41,032 nucleotides of DNA from Clostridiales bacterium (lineage in GTDB: Bacteria; Bacillota; Clostridia; Lachnospirales; Lachnospiraceae), in contig JAJQAA010000030.1 of NCBI GenBank assembly GCA_021204045.1, positions 1 to 41,032 on the forward strand. Direction: 5' to 3'. The first letter of the stretch is position 1. Each line of letters opens with the position of its first letter. The notes under the pieces were generated by a model. The model ran no database searches. It was not told the DNA's origin and saw nothing but the letters and a program-made list of their open reading frames with translations. The position numbers were made by a program, and so were the translations under genes. Shown here piece after piece: positions 21,196 through 30,439 of the stretch.

Positions 21196-23820
21196 ATGGC
21201 GAACAAGTGGGTTTATTTGTTTAGCGAAGGAAATGCCGGCATGAGAAATCTGCTGGGCGGAAAGGGAGCGAACCTGGCGGAGATGACAAATCTCGGCCTG
21301 CCGGTTCCACAGGGCTTTACGATCACGACGGAGGCCTGCACCCAGTACTATGAGGATGGTCGCAAGATCAATGATGAGATCATGGACCAGATCATGGAGT
21401 ACATCACAAAGATGGAGGAGATTACCGGCAAAAAGTTCGGCGACAAAGAGAACCCGCTTTTGGTATCGGTTCGTTCCGGCGCCCGCGCTTCCATGCCCGG
21501 TATGATGGATACGATCCTGAACCTTGGCCTGAATGAAGACGTGGTTGCGGTTATTGCTGAGAAGTCAAACAATCCGCGCTGGGCCTGGGACTGCTATCGC
21601 AGATTTATTCAGATGTATTCCGACGTCGTTATGGAGGTCGGCAAGAAATACTTCGAGGCTCTGATCGATGAGATGAAGACGAAAAAGGGCGTGAAGCAGG
21701 ATGTGGAGCTGACCGCGGAGGATCTGCGCGAGCTGGCCGGACAGTTCAAAGCCGAATATAAGGCGAAGATCGGCGAAGACTTCCCGGATGATCCTAAGGA
21801 GCAGCTGATGGGCGCGATCAAGGCCGTGTTCCGTTCCTGGGATAACCCGCGCGCGAATGTATATCGCCGTGACAATGATATCCCCTATTCCTGGGGCACC
21901 GCGGTAAATGTCCAGTCCATGGCGTTCGGCAACATGGGCGATGATTGTGGTACAGGCGTGGCGTTCACCCGAGATCCGGCTACCGGCGCCAAGGGACTAT
22001 TTGGTGAATTCCTGACAAATGCACAGGGCGAGGACGTTGTGGCCGGTGTGCGTACGCCGATGAAGATTACGGAGATGGCGGATAAATTCCCGGAGGCGTT
22101 TGAGCAGTTCAAGCAGGTCTGCCAGACGCTGGAGGATCATTATCGTGATATGCAGGATATGGAGTTTACCGTGGAGCACGGCAAGCTGTACATGCTGCAG
22201 ACTCGTAACGGAAAGCGCACAGCGCAGGCGGCGTTAAAGATTGCCTGCGATCTGGTTGACGAGGGCATGCGGACGGAAGAAGAAGCTGTGGCCATGATCG
22301 ACCCGCGTAACCTCGATTCCCTGCTGCATCCGACCTTTGACGCCGCGGCGATCAAGGCGGCGAAGCCGATCGCGAGAGCGCTGGGTGCGGCTCCCGGAGC
22401 GGCCTGCGGCAAGATTGTGTTTACCGCGGAGGACGCGGAGACCTGGGCCGCGAGAGGGGAGAAGGTAGTCCTGGTTCGCCTGGAGACTTCCCCGGAGGAT
22501 ATTACCGGCATGAAAGCGTCACAGGGTATCCTAACCGTTCGCGGCGGTATGACGAGCCATGCGGCCGTCGTTGCGCGCGGCATGGGCGCCTGCTGCGTAT
22601 CCGGCTGCGGCGATATCGTTATGGATGAGGAAAATAAGAAATTCACGCTGGCCGGAAAGGTATATCACGAGGGTGATGTGATTTCCTTCGACGGTACGAC
22701 CGGCTGCGTATACGACGGCGCGATCTCGACAGTTGACGCCAAGATTGTCGGTGAGTTTGGCCGCATCATGGCCTGGGCGGATAAATTCCGTAAGCTTGGT
22801 GTTCGCACGAACGCGGATACCCCGGCAGATGCGAAGAAGGCAAGAGAACTTGGCGCTGAGGGCATCGGCCTGTGCCGTACCGAGCATATGTTCTTCTCTG
22901 GCAACCGTATTGACGCGTTCCGTGAGATGATCTGTTCTGAGACGCTGGAGGAGCGCGAGGTCGCTCTGGAAAAGATCCTTCCGGAGCAGCAGGGCGATTT
23001 CGAGAAGCTGTATGAGGCGATGGAGGGGAACCCGGTCACGATCCGTTTCCTGGATCCGCCGCTGCATGAGTTCGTGCCGACCGAGGAGGCTGATATTAAG
23101 AAGCTGGCGGACGCGCAGGGCAAGACCGTGGAGCAGATCCACGCAATCTGCGACGCGCTGCATGAGTTCAACCCGATGATGGGTCACCGCGGCTGCCGTC
23201 TGGCCATTACCTATCCGGAGATTGCAAGGATGCAGACCAAGGCCGTTATCCGCGCCGCGATCAATGTGCAGAAGGCGCACGCGGACTGGAAACTGGTTCC
23301 GGAGATCATGATTCCGCTGGTTGGCGACGTGAAAGAGCTGAAATATGTCAAGAAGATCGTTGTCGAGACCGCGGACGCGGAGATCGCTGCTGCCGGAATC
23401 GACATGAAATACGAGGTCGGCACGATGATCGAGATTCCGAGAGCCGCGCTGACCGCGGATGAGATTGCGCAGGAGGCGGAGTTCTTCAGCTTCGGTACCA
23501 ATGACCTCACGCAGATGACCTTTGGCTTTTCGCGCGATGACGCCGGTAAGTTCCTGAATTCTTATTATGATATGAAGATTTTTGAGAACGATCCGTTCGC
23601 GAAGCTGGATCAGATCGGCGTTGGCCGCCTGATGGAGATGGCATTGAAGCTTGGTAAGTCTACTCGTCCGACTCTGCACTGCGGCGTCTGCGGCGAGCAT
23701 GGCAGCGATCCGTCTTCCGTAGAATTCTGCCACAAGATCGGTCTGGATTATGTGTCCTGCAGTCCGTTCCGTGTGCCGATTGCACGTCTGGCAGCTGCAC
23801 AGGCCGCTCTGGCAAACTAA
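21196..23820 (+). CDS. ppdK: Pyruvate, phosphate dikinase
   Basis: Interconverts PEP, AMP and PPi with pyruvate, ATP and Pi; in anaerobes it can serve PPi-dependent glycolysis or gluconeogenesis. At 874 residues it has the standard length. The N-terminal ATP-grasp domain (LLGGKGANLAEM, VSVRSGARASMPGMMDT) is followed by the phosphohistidine domain with H455 in GGMTSHAAVVARGMG, the same number as the catalytic His of the Clostridium symbiosum enzyme. The C-terminal TIM barrel has GLCRTEHMFF and the catalytic Cys832 in GVCGEHGSDP. TTAGGAGGAAAA precedes the ATG. Single-gene transcript ended by the hairpin at 23834. Confidence 0.98.
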   Translation: MANKWVYLFSEGNAGMRNLLGGKGANLAEMTNLGLPVPQGFTITTEACTQYYEDGRKINDEIMDQIMEYITKMEEITGKKFGDKENPLLVSVRSGARASMPGMMDTILNLGLNEDVVAVIAEKSNNPRWAWDCYRRFIQMYSDVVMEVGKKYFEALIDEMKTKKGVKQDVELTAEDLRELAGQFKAEYKAKIGEDFPDDPKEQLMGAIKAVFRSWDNPRANVYRRDNDIPYSWGTAVNVQSMAFGNMGDDCGTGVAFTRDPATGAKGLFGEFLTNAQGEDVVAGVRTPMKITEMADKFPEAFEQFKQVCQTLEDHYRDMQDMEFTVEHGKLYMLQTRNGKRTAQAALKIACDLVDEGMRTEEEAVAMIDPRNLDSLLHPTFDAAAIKAAKPIARALGAAPGAACGKIVFTAEDAETWAARGEKVVLVRLETSPEDITGMKASQGILTVRGGMTSHAAVVARGMGACCVSGCGDIVMDEENKKFTLAGKVYHEGDVISFDGTTGCVYDGAISTVDAKIVGEFGRIMAWADKFRKLGVRTNADTPADAKKARELGAEGIGLCRTEHMFFSGNRIDAFREMICSETLEEREVALEKILPEQQGDFEKLYEAMEGNPVTIRFLDPPLHEFVPTEEADIKKLADAQGKTVEQIHAICDALHEFNPMMGHRGCRLAITYPEIARMQTKAVIRAAINVQKAHADWKLVPEIMIPLVGDVKELKYVKKIVVETADAEIAAAGIDMKYEVGTMIEIPRAALTADEIAQEAEFFSFGTNDLTQMTFGFSRDDAGKFLNSYYDMKIFENDPFAKLDQIGVGRLMEMALKLGKSTRPTLHCGVCGEHGSDPSSVEFCHKIGLDYVSCSPFRVPIARLAAAQAALAN

Positions 23821-23833
23821 ACGTAGTTTTCGG

Positions 23834-23875
23834 AAGGGAGTGTTTTCCGCCTTGGCGGGAGGCATTCCCTTTTTC
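23834..23875 (+). terminator. Terminator after ppdK
   Basis: AAGGGAGTG (23834-23842) pairs with CATTCCCTT (23863-23871, one G-T pair), an inner CCGCC/GGCGG closes the top, and the stem runs into TTTTT. Confidence 0.88.
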
Positions 23876-23922
23876 GTCATAATAATCAATACAGCGCATG
23901 TTCTGCGCAGGAAGGAAGACAA

Positions 23923-25113
23923 ATGTCAGAAGAATTTAATCTCACACGCGAAGAATGGAACAAACAAGTAGATGATTTTATTGCCGATATGGCGACGATT
24001 GTGGGTGACGCAGTTGCTTCCCCGGACATTCCCAACAGCTGGCCACAGAACAACGAGGATGTCACATTTGAGGCTGTGCGCTGCTGGAATTACAATATTG
24101 GCAACAATGATCCGCTGTATAATGACAGGGAATACGCGGAGAAAAGCTGCTGGGGCGGTCCGATCGCCTCGCCGGGACGGTTTATGGCTTACATTGCCGA
24201 GGGCGCGTTTCTGCCGAGCGAGAGGAACGGCATTATTCAGGGTATGAACCATATGTACGGAGGGACGATCTATGAATATAAAGATGTCGTTCGCTGCGGC
24301 GCCCGGCTCCATATTAAGGATGAGTTCCTCGGCGTTAAGGAAAAACCGGTAAAAAACAAGCCCTACCGGATGCTGATCGAAACCGGAAGGCGGCATTTTC
24401 TTGATGAGAATGACAGAGAAGTGGTTACGGTTACCGCCAATACGGTAATTACCTGCGCCTATCCGGAGAAACGTGAGGAAGGGGACAGCGCGGTTTTTGG
24501 AAAAAAGAAAAAGCCCTTCTACAGCGAGGAGCAGCTGGAAGCATTGCATAAGCATTATGAGGATTGCCTTGCCGGGAAAAACCGGCGCGGCGGCACGATC
24601 CGTTACTGGGAGGATGTCACGGAAGGTGAGGAACTGCCTTATCTTATGAAAGGACCGCTTGACATTGTCGATCAGGCAAGCTTTATGGTTGCGTGCGGCT
24701 ATCGTTTTGGCAGTGGCGCGACCAAATGGCAGCAGGTTTCTCCGCGCCGCAATGTAAAGGATCCGGAGACCAATGAGTGGACCTATCCGGTTATTTTCCA
24801 TATTTCGGAACGCATGAGCCATGTGATGGGCTATCCGCTGGCCACGATATTTGGCGGGTTCGGGGAGGCCTGGACGTCGCAGATTGTCACGGACTGGGCA
24901 GGAGATCACGCATTTGTCAAACGGCTTGCGCACCAGATTCGCCGCCCCAGCTTTGAAGGCGACCTGATCACGGTGAAAGGCCATGTTGTCCGCAAATATA
25001 TAGAGAATGGAGAACATCTTGTCGATATTGAGATGTGGACGGAAAATCAGGACGGCGTGATTTTAGTGCCTTCGAGCGCGACGGTCCGGCTCGTTTCGCG
25101 TGATGATAAGTAG
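23923..25113 (+). CDS. MaoC-like double-hotdog dehydratase (FAS1-like dehydratase domain)
   Basis: A 396-residue protein with two hotdog-like halves. The first half has WNYNIGNNDPLYNDREYAEKS followed by WGGPIASPGRF, matching the hydratase-2 motif (small residue-D-x-N-P-x-x-x-D, then FGGPIA-G) and its catalytic Asp and His/Asn region. The second half (about 225-396) has DIVDQASFMVACG and FGGFGEAWTSQIVTDWAGDHAFV. Relatives hydrate enoyl-CoA or mesaconyl-CoA. GGAAGGAAGACAA precedes the ATG. It is the first of four closely spaced genes with two CoA-transferases and a carrier, so a CoA-ester substrate is likely. The exact substrate is not readable from sequence. Confidence 0.8.
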   Translation: MSEEFNLTREEWNKQVDDFIADMATIVGDAVASPDIPNSWPQNNEDVTFEAVRCWNYNIGNNDPLYNDREYAEKSCWGGPIASPGRFMAYIAEGAFLPSERNGIIQGMNHMYGGTIYEYKDVVRCGARLHIKDEFLGVKEKPVKNKPYRMLIETGRRHFLDENDREVVTVTANTVITCAYPEKREEGDSAVFGKKKKPFYSEEQLEALHKHYEDCLAGKNRRGGTIRYWEDVTEGEELPYLMKGPLDIVDQASFMVACGYRFGSGATKWQQVSPRRNVKDPETNEWTYPVIFHISERMSHVMGYPLATIFGGFGEAWTSQIVTDWAGDHAFVKRLAHQIRRPSFEGDLITVKGHVVRKYIENGEHLVDIEMWTENQDGVILVPSSATVRLVSRDDK

Positions 25114-25152
25114 CATGGATGAGTGTGTTGCCTGTGATGACATGGCTGTTTT

Positions 25153-25174
25153 TGCCGCCTGAGAAAAGGCGGCA
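25153..25174 (+). promoter_or_regulatory. Hairpin directly before the first CoA-transferase
   Basis: TGCCGCC (25153-25159) pairs perfectly with GGCGGCA (25168-25174) around TGAGAAAA. It ends five bases before GGAG (25179), the likely ribosome binding site. It could be an RNA-processing or stability element that sets expression ratios within the operon. Confidence 0.55.
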
Positions 25175-25188
25175 GAATGGAGATTACG

Positions 25189-26391
25189 ATGAAAACGATA
25201 TACGAAACGCTTCGGGTACTGGATCTGGCTGACCGCAACGCTTCGTTTGTGGGTAAGCAGCTGGCGGCGTTCGGAGCCGAGGTGCTGAAAATCGAAAAGC
25301 CGGAGGGTGATGATGAGCGGCGGCGCGGTTCGTTTGCGGGCGGTACTGCGGATCCGGAAAAAAGCATTCCGTTCGCCTATAACAATACCGGCAAGCGCAG
25401 CGTGACGCTGCGTCTGGAGACAACAGAGGGACAGGAAATTTTCCGCAGGCTTGCCTGGACGGCGGACGTCATTATTGAAACATTTGAACCTGGTTATATG
25501 AAAAAACTCGGTCTGGATTACGATATGCTCAGGAAAGAAAATCCCGGTCTGATTATGTGTTCCGTCACTCCGTTTGGCCAGGATGGTCCGCATGCGCACT
25601 GGAAGGCGAGCTCGGATCTGATTACGGACGCGATGGGCGGCCCGATGATGGACCGCGGCCGCGTCGGCCAGGCGCCGCTGCACTATGGCTATGACGTCAT
25701 GTCCGCCGGTGCTTCGATGTACGCGCTGTTCGCGATCCAGGCGGAATATCACAGCCGTCTGTCTACAGGGGAAGGCGCATATATTGACATTTCCCAGCAG
25801 GAATGCTTTGCAACCTGGAAGGATCAGTTTATCGGCGAGGCTCAGGTCAATGACTGCAGTCTGGTGCGCGTGGGCGGACCGGACTATGCGCTGCCGTTCA
25901 TCCATACATGCGATCAGGGTCTGGTATTTGCTTCCGTAGCGACCAAATGGCAGCAGCTTATGGACTGGTTTGAGGAAGAAGGACTGGATATTTCCGTGTT
26001 TGACGACCCGTTTTATGAGGAATATGCCCGCGAGATTCAGACTCCGATCAACAGTGTGCTGATGAGTTATTTTGACAAATTGGGTGAAAAATACGGAAAA
26101 ATCGCTTTTATGGAGGAGGCGCAGCGACGCGGTTTCCCGATGGCGGCAGTCGAGCAGGCGCATACGCTGATTGACAATCCGCACCTGAAGGCGCGCAAAT
26201 ATTTTGTGGAGGTCGATCATCCGGTGATGGGCGCTTATCAGTATCCGGGCGCGATGGCAAAGATGTCGGAGTCGGAGCAGATTCTGGACGTCCCGGCTCC
26301 GCTGCTTGGCGCAGATACGGATATGGTTCTTACAGAACTTGGTTACACAGAGGAAGCAATCGCGGCTCTTCGATCGGAGAGCGTTATTTAA
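25189..26391 (+). CDS. CaiB/BaiF class III CoA-transferase, subunit or enzyme 1
   Basis: A 400-residue class III CoA-transferase. The N-terminus has LRVLDLADRNASFVGKQLAAFGAEVLKIEKP, the usual strand-helix-strand start. VTPFGQDGPHAHWKASSDLI is the conserved central motif, and GEGAYIDISQQE carries the Asp expected to form the aspartyl-CoA intermediate. ATG 25189 is preferred to ATG 25177, because GGAG lies seven bases before it and a hairpin abuts the earlier ATG. Known family substrates include carnitine, formate/oxalate, bile acids, mesaconate and benzylsuccinate. Next to a second paralogue it could be one half of a heteromeric enzyme, as in SmtAB or BbsEF; that is inference. Confidence 0.88.
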   Translation: MKTIYETLRVLDLADRNASFVGKQLAAFGAEVLKIEKPEGDDERRRGSFAGGTADPEKSIPFAYNNTGKRSVTLRLETTEGQEIFRRLAWTADVIIETFEPGYMKKLGLDYDMLRKENPGLIMCSVTPFGQDGPHAHWKASSDLITDAMGGPMMDRGRVGQAPLHYGYDVMSAGASMYALFAIQAEYHSRLSTGEGAYIDISQQECFATWKDQFIGEAQVNDCSLVRVGGPDYALPFIHTCDQGLVFASVATKWQQLMDWFEEEGLDISVFDDPFYEEYAREIQTPINSVLMSYFDKLGEKYGKIAFMEEAQRRGFPMAAVEQAHTLIDNPHLKARKYFVEVDHPVMGAYQYPGAMAKMSESEQILDVPAPLLGADTDMVLTELGYTEEAIAALRSESVI

Positions 26392-26424
26392 GGCCGGTCT
26401 GGCGTAGAGAGGAGTATGGATACC

Positions 26425-27663
26425 ATGAACAGACGTTTACTGGAGGACATTACGATCGTGGATCTGACCTGGGTCATGGCCGGTCCGGGAGCGACAAAGC
26501 TGTTTAACGATCTGGGTGCGCGCGTGATTCGTATTGAGAGCAACAAGACGCTGGATGTGCTTCGTACCGGCTGTCAGCGCAAAAATAACGACAGCTTTTA
26601 TAAGGAAGGAGGCTGGGTGTTTCAGGATTTCAACCATGACAAACTGGATATCGCCCTCAATTTAAAATCACCGGGCGGCCGCGAGGTTTTTGAGGAGCTT
26701 GTGAAGATTGCGGATATTGTCGTCTGCAATTATGGCGTGAAAGCGTTTCGCAAGCTTGGGCTGACCTTTGAGGACCTGAGTAAAATTAAGGAAGATATTA
26801 TCGTCCTGAATGCCTCGGGGCTGGGGGACTATGGCCCCTATAGCAGTTATATTACGTACGCGCCATCATTGATGTCCGTAACCGGTCTGATCGGCCTTTA
26901 CGGTTATGAGGGCGCCGATACGCCGGAAATGCCGACGCCGCTGGCCGATTATTTTGGAAGTCTGACGCTGGCAAATTATATGCTGGCTGCCATCGAATAC
27001 CGCCGCCGTACGGGTCATGGACAGTTTGTCGACGTTGGCCAGGGGGACGGCGTGACAGCTTTCCTCGGCCCGGCGATCATCAGCGCGCAGGCCAACGGGG
27101 TTAAATATGGCCGCATCGGCAACCGCGACTGGAGTGAAACCTGTGTGCCGCATAATGTTTATCGCTGCAAGGGCGACGATGACTGGCAGTGGTGTGCGAT
27201 CGCCTGCGCCGGCGAGGAAGAGTGGCAGAAGCTGCGCGGTGTCATTGATCCGGAAGACGAGTGGTCCGGGGCGGAAGAATTTGCCACCCACGACGCCCGC
27301 CTGGCAAATGTGGAAGCGCTGGACGAGCATATCTTAGCCTGGACGGCAGAACGGACGCCGGAGGAAGTCGGCAGGCTTTGCCAGGCTGCCGGGGTTTCCG
27401 GTGCGCCGGTTCAGACCAATTATGATCTCATCCATCGGGATGAGCACCTGCGTGAACGTGGCTTTTTCTGCTCGCTTGATCTGGAGCCGGAGGGAAAATA
27501 TCCGGAAAATTTCGAGGTTACCAACATGGTTGCCAGGATGAGCAATGTCGAGCGCCCCGTACGCTTCCATCACGCGCCGGCCTGGGGAGAACATACGGAA
27601 TATATTCTCAAGGAAATTCTGGGCAAAACACAGGAATGGATCGACAACAATCTGATTCTTTGA
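26425..27663 (+). CDS. CaiB/BaiF class III CoA-transferase, subunit or enzyme 2
   Basis: A 412-residue paralogue of the gene before it. It opens with LLEDITIVDLTWVMAGPGATKLFNDLGARVIRIE, has NASGLGDYGPYSSYITYAPSL in the centre, and GHGQFVDVGQGD with the predicted catalytic Asp. The glycine-rich start differs from its neighbour (AGPGATK against DRNASFVGK), which suggests divided roles. ATG 26425 is preferred to ATG 26416, because GAGAGGAG would be only one base from the earlier codon. The gap to the upstream gene is 33 bp. Both copies keep the Asp, so neither is an obvious dead subunit. Confidence 0.88.
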   Translation: MNRRLLEDITIVDLTWVMAGPGATKLFNDLGARVIRIESNKTLDVLRTGCQRKNNDSFYKEGGWVFQDFNHDKLDIALNLKSPGGREVFEELVKIADIVVCNYGVKAFRKLGLTFEDLSKIKEDIIVLNASGLGDYGPYSSYITYAPSLMSVTGLIGLYGYEGADTPEMPTPLADYFGSLTLANYMLAAIEYRRRTGHGQFVDVGQGDGVTAFLGPAIISAQANGVKYGRIGNRDWSETCVPHNVYRCKGDDDWQWCAIACAGEEEWQKLRGVIDPEDEWSGAEEFATHDARLANVEALDEHILAWTAERTPEEVGRLCQAAGVSGAPVQTNYDLIHRDEHLRERGFFCSLDLEPEGKYPENFEVTNMVARMSNVERPVRFHHAPAWGEHTEYILKEILGKTQEWIDNNLIL

Positions 27664-27703
27664 AAATTGAGCTGTACAAAATAAAATAAAGGTGGATAAG
27701 AAA

Positions 27704-29083
27704 ATGGTTAACGCGCTGTCATTGATCCCTCCGCTTCTGGCGATCGCGCTCTGCTTCGCCACGAAAAATGTCCTGATGTCCCTGTTTGCCGCGATTGTGG
27801 CAGGCTCGGTGATCGGAAACGGATGGAATTTCATTGCTCCGATTATTGATACCTACATGGTAAACGGGATCAAAAGCAATACGAGTGTGATTGTCGGTAT
27901 GCTGTTTCTGGGAATGATGCTCTCATTTATCCGGCGTGCGGGCGGTTATAAGGGGTTTGCGGAATTCTGCCAGAAAAAACTCAACAGTGAGCGCCGGACG
28001 CTGATTTCCACGTTCTGGTTTTCCTGCTGCCTGTTTATCAGCGGCTATCTGGCAAATCTGTGTCTGCCCCGCGTGATGCGGGTCCCGGCCAGGGAAAACC
28101 GCATGCCGATCATGAAGGTGCCGATGATTATCACATCGGTGTGCTCGGCGCTCTCTACAATGACCCCGATCACAATGTATATTCTGTTTTTTTCCGGCCT
28201 GATCGTTTCTGCGGTCGAAGGTTATGACGGCATGACGTTGTATATTTCTTCGATCCCCTTTATGTTTTACGCGATTGTTTCTCTGATCTTTGCGGCGGGC
28301 TACGCATACGGTCTGATCCCGGATATCGGCCCGGTTCGCAGGCTGACAGCGGGAGTGAAGGCGGAGGAACTGGACATCTTTGGCCGCAAGACCGGTGATG
28401 AGACGAACGAGGAGAACGATCTGAGCATATTCAGAGGACCGGAGACTCCTTCCGATGTATGGGCGTTGTTTGCGCCGGTAATTGGCATGGTCGCGGCGAT
28501 CGTGATCCTTTCTCTGGCGAACGGATCGATTGTTGTCAATCCGGCTTTTCTGGTCGGCGCGGCGGTGGCGGCCGTTTATGCCCTGGCAAAGAAAGCGATC
28601 CGTTTCGCGGATGTTTCCGGCCTGATGATCGGCGGAGTCCGCGATCAGGCAGGTCTGCTCTGTATTCTGGTGTTTGCCTACGCGTTTGGCCAGATTGTCA
28701 GTGAACTCGGTTTTAACGCATTTGTTGTGGAGATTGTGGGAAACAATTTCTCAGCAGGCGTTGTTCCCTTGATTGCATTTGTTATTTGTTGTATTATTTC
28801 CTATGGGACAGGTTCGCTGTCCGCTGCGGCGGTTATTGTCTTCCCGATGGCGGTACCGCTTGCGCTTGCGACGGGCGCGCCGATCGCGCTCACAATCGGA
28901 GCCTGCGTCAGCGGTTCACATTTTGGCGATCTGTCGTCCCCGGTTTCGGATAATATTATCATGCCGTCGGAGGCGGCGGGGATTTCTCCGGTTGAGCTGT
29001 CCCGGGCACTGCTGCCTTACCGGCTTATTCAGGCCGTGATCTGCTGTGTGGCGTTTTTTGCTGCCGGCTGCGCAATGGCCTGA
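27704..29083 (+). CDS. NhaC-type Na+/H+ antiporter family carrier
   Basis: A 459-residue membrane protein with about eleven hydrophobic segments. The end contains IGACVSGSHFGDLSSPVSDNIIMPSEAAG, the hallmark stretch of the NhaC/ion-transporter superfamily. Biochemically known members exchange Na+ or H+ with malate, lactate or amino acids as well as plain cations. ATG 27704 has AAAGGTGG upstream; a GTG at 27692 is possible but lies inside that site. It follows the CoA-transferases by 40 bp and is probably in their operon, so import or export of the organic acid handled by them is a reasonable guess. Confidence 0.82.
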   Translation: MVNALSLIPPLLAIALCFATKNVLMSLFAAIVAGSVIGNGWNFIAPIIDTYMVNGIKSNTSVIVGMLFLGMMLSFIRRAGGYKGFAEFCQKKLNSERRTLISTFWFSCCLFISGYLANLCLPRVMRVPARENRMPIMKVPMIITSVCSALSTMTPITMYILFFSGLIVSAVEGYDGMTLYISSIPFMFYAIVSLIFAAGYAYGLIPDIGPVRRLTAGVKAEELDIFGRKTGDETNEENDLSIFRGPETPSDVWALFAPVIGMVAAIVILSLANGSIVVNPAFLVGAAVAAVYALAKKAIRFADVSGLMIGGVRDQAGLLCILVFAYAFGQIVSELGFNAFVVEIVGNNFSAGVVPLIAFVICCIISYGTGSLSAAAVIVFPMAVPLALATGAPIALTIGACVSGSHFGDLSSPVSDNIIMPSEAAGISPVELSRALLPYRLIQAVICCVAFFAAGCAMA

Positions 29084-29161
29084 AAATCAGGGGTATGCGA
29101 AAACAACCTGCAGTATCATTGGCGTTTGCCCCAACAACTTTTTTCCAGAAAGGAGATATCT

Positions 29162-30325
29162 ATGAGCAATACCTGTGTTTCTGACGCGGTACGTTATATT
29201 GGTGTGAACGACCGGACGATTGACCTCTTTGAAAGCCAGTATCCGGTGCCGAATGGGATCAGTTACAATTCTTATATCATTTTCGACGAGAAGATAGCTG
29301 TCATGGATACGGTGGATGCGCGCGCGACCGGGACATGGCTGGAAAATCTGACGGACGCGCTGGATGGACGGAAACCGGATTATCTGGTTGTCCTACATAT
29401 GGAACCGGATCATGCCGCCAATATTGAACGCTTCATCGGCCTGTACCCGGAGGCGAAGATCGTTGGCAATGCAAAGACATTTGCCATGATCAATCAGTTT
29501 TTTACGCTGGATCTGGCGGACCGGAAGGTCGAGGTGAAGGAGGGCGCTGTGCTTTCGCTCGGCAGTCATACGCTTCAGTTTGTCATGGCGCCGATGGTAC
29601 ACTGGCCGGAGGTCATGGTCGCCTATGAGCAGTCAGAGAAGATCCTGTTCTCAGCGGACGCGTTCGGTAAATTCGGCGCGCTGGATGCCAGTGAGCCATG
29701 GGATGAAGAAGCTGCCCGTTATTATCTGAATATTGTTGGCAAATACGGCGCGCAGGTGCAGGCTCTGCTCAAAAAGGCCGCGGCACTTGATATCGGGATG
29801 ATCTGCCCGCTGCACGGACCGGTTCTGAAGGAGAATCTGGAACATTATATCGGAAAATATCAGACCTGGAGCAGCTATGAGCCGGAGGTACACGGCGTGC
29901 TGGTCGCGTTTGCCTCGATTCACGGGCATACGGCTGAGGCGGCTGAAAAGATGGCTGAACTGCTTCGCGCGGCGGGAGAGGAGCATGTGGAGGCGCTGGA
30001 TCTGGCCCGCACGGAAGTTTCGCTTGCGGTGCGCAAGGCGTTTTATTATGACCGGATTGTCCTGGCCGCATGTACTTATGACGGAGGTGTATTCCCCTGT
30101 ATGGAGGAGTTTTTGCTGCACCTGAAAACCAAGAACTGGCAGAAACGTAAAGTGGGGCTGATCGAGAACGGAAGCTGGGCGCCGATGGCCGCAAAGGTGA
30201 TGCGCGGTATTCTCGAGCCGATGAAGGCAATCGAGATTGCGGAGCCGGTTGTAACGATCAAATCCGCGCTGAATGCTGCCAGTCTGGAAGCGATGAAACA
30301 GCTGGCTGCGGCGATTGTTGGGTGA
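29162..30325 (+). CDS. fprA: Flavodiiron protein (A-type flavoprotein, oxygen/NO reductase)
   Basis: A 387-residue flavodiiron protein that reduces O2 to water or NO to N2O, protecting anaerobes. The beta-lactamase-like domain carries the diiron ligands H79, E81 and D83 (HMEPDH), H147 (MVHWPE), D166 (FSADAFG) and H218 (PLHGP), so the metal site is complete. The C-terminal flavodoxin domain has the FMN loop ASIHGHTAEAA at about 258-268. AGAAAGGAGATATCT precedes the ATG. No rubredoxin domain is fused, so a separate electron donor is needed. No terminator is obvious after it; the next feature is an inverted repeat with a promoter. Confidence 0.95.
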   Translation: MSNTCVSDAVRYIGVNDRTIDLFESQYPVPNGISYNSYIIFDEKIAVMDTVDARATGTWLENLTDALDGRKPDYLVVLHMEPDHAANIERFIGLYPEAKIVGNAKTFAMINQFFTLDLADRKVEVKEGAVLSLGSHTLQFVMAPMVHWPEVMVAYEQSEKILFSADAFGKFGALDASEPWDEEAARYYLNIVGKYGAQVQALLKKAAALDIGMICPLHGPVLKENLEHYIGKYQTWSSYEPEVHGVLVAFASIHGHTAEAAEKMAELLRAAGEEHVEALDLARTEVSLAVRKAFYYDRIVLAACTYDGGVFPCMEEFLLHLKTKNWQKRKVGLIENGSWAPMAAKVMRGILEPMKAIEIAEPVVTIKSALNAASLEAMKQLAAAIVG

Positions 30326-30353
30326 GAAATCACGTAAAGAAGTTTGAAAAGTA

Positions 30354-30433
30354 CCGCGCAATTTGACAATTCACAAAAAATATTAACTTTTTTGAGAAAA
30401 AGCATTGACAAATTGCGCGGAATCTGCTAGTAT
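30354..30433 (+). promoter_or_regulatory. Strong promoter with a large inverted repeat, candidate ncRNA
   Basis: TTGACA (30405-30410), 17 bases, TAGTAT (30428-30433). CCGCGCAATTTG (30354-30365) is perfectly inverted as CAAATTGCGCGG (30409-30420); with one mismatch the arms extend to 17 bp (30354-30370 and 30404-30420). The right arm covers the -35 box and spacer. Centres of the arms are 55 bp apart. A repressor or activator site is likely; the sequence is not one I recognise. Confidence 0.75.
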
Positions 30434-30439
30434 ATACCC

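Noticed and set aside
22531-23922. 463-codon open frame antisense to ppdK
   Set aside because: Shadow of a fully conserved enzyme gene.
23923-29083. Bile acid-inducible (bai) operon or carnitine operon
   Set aside because: Only the CoA-transferase family is shared; the other bai or cai genes are missing.
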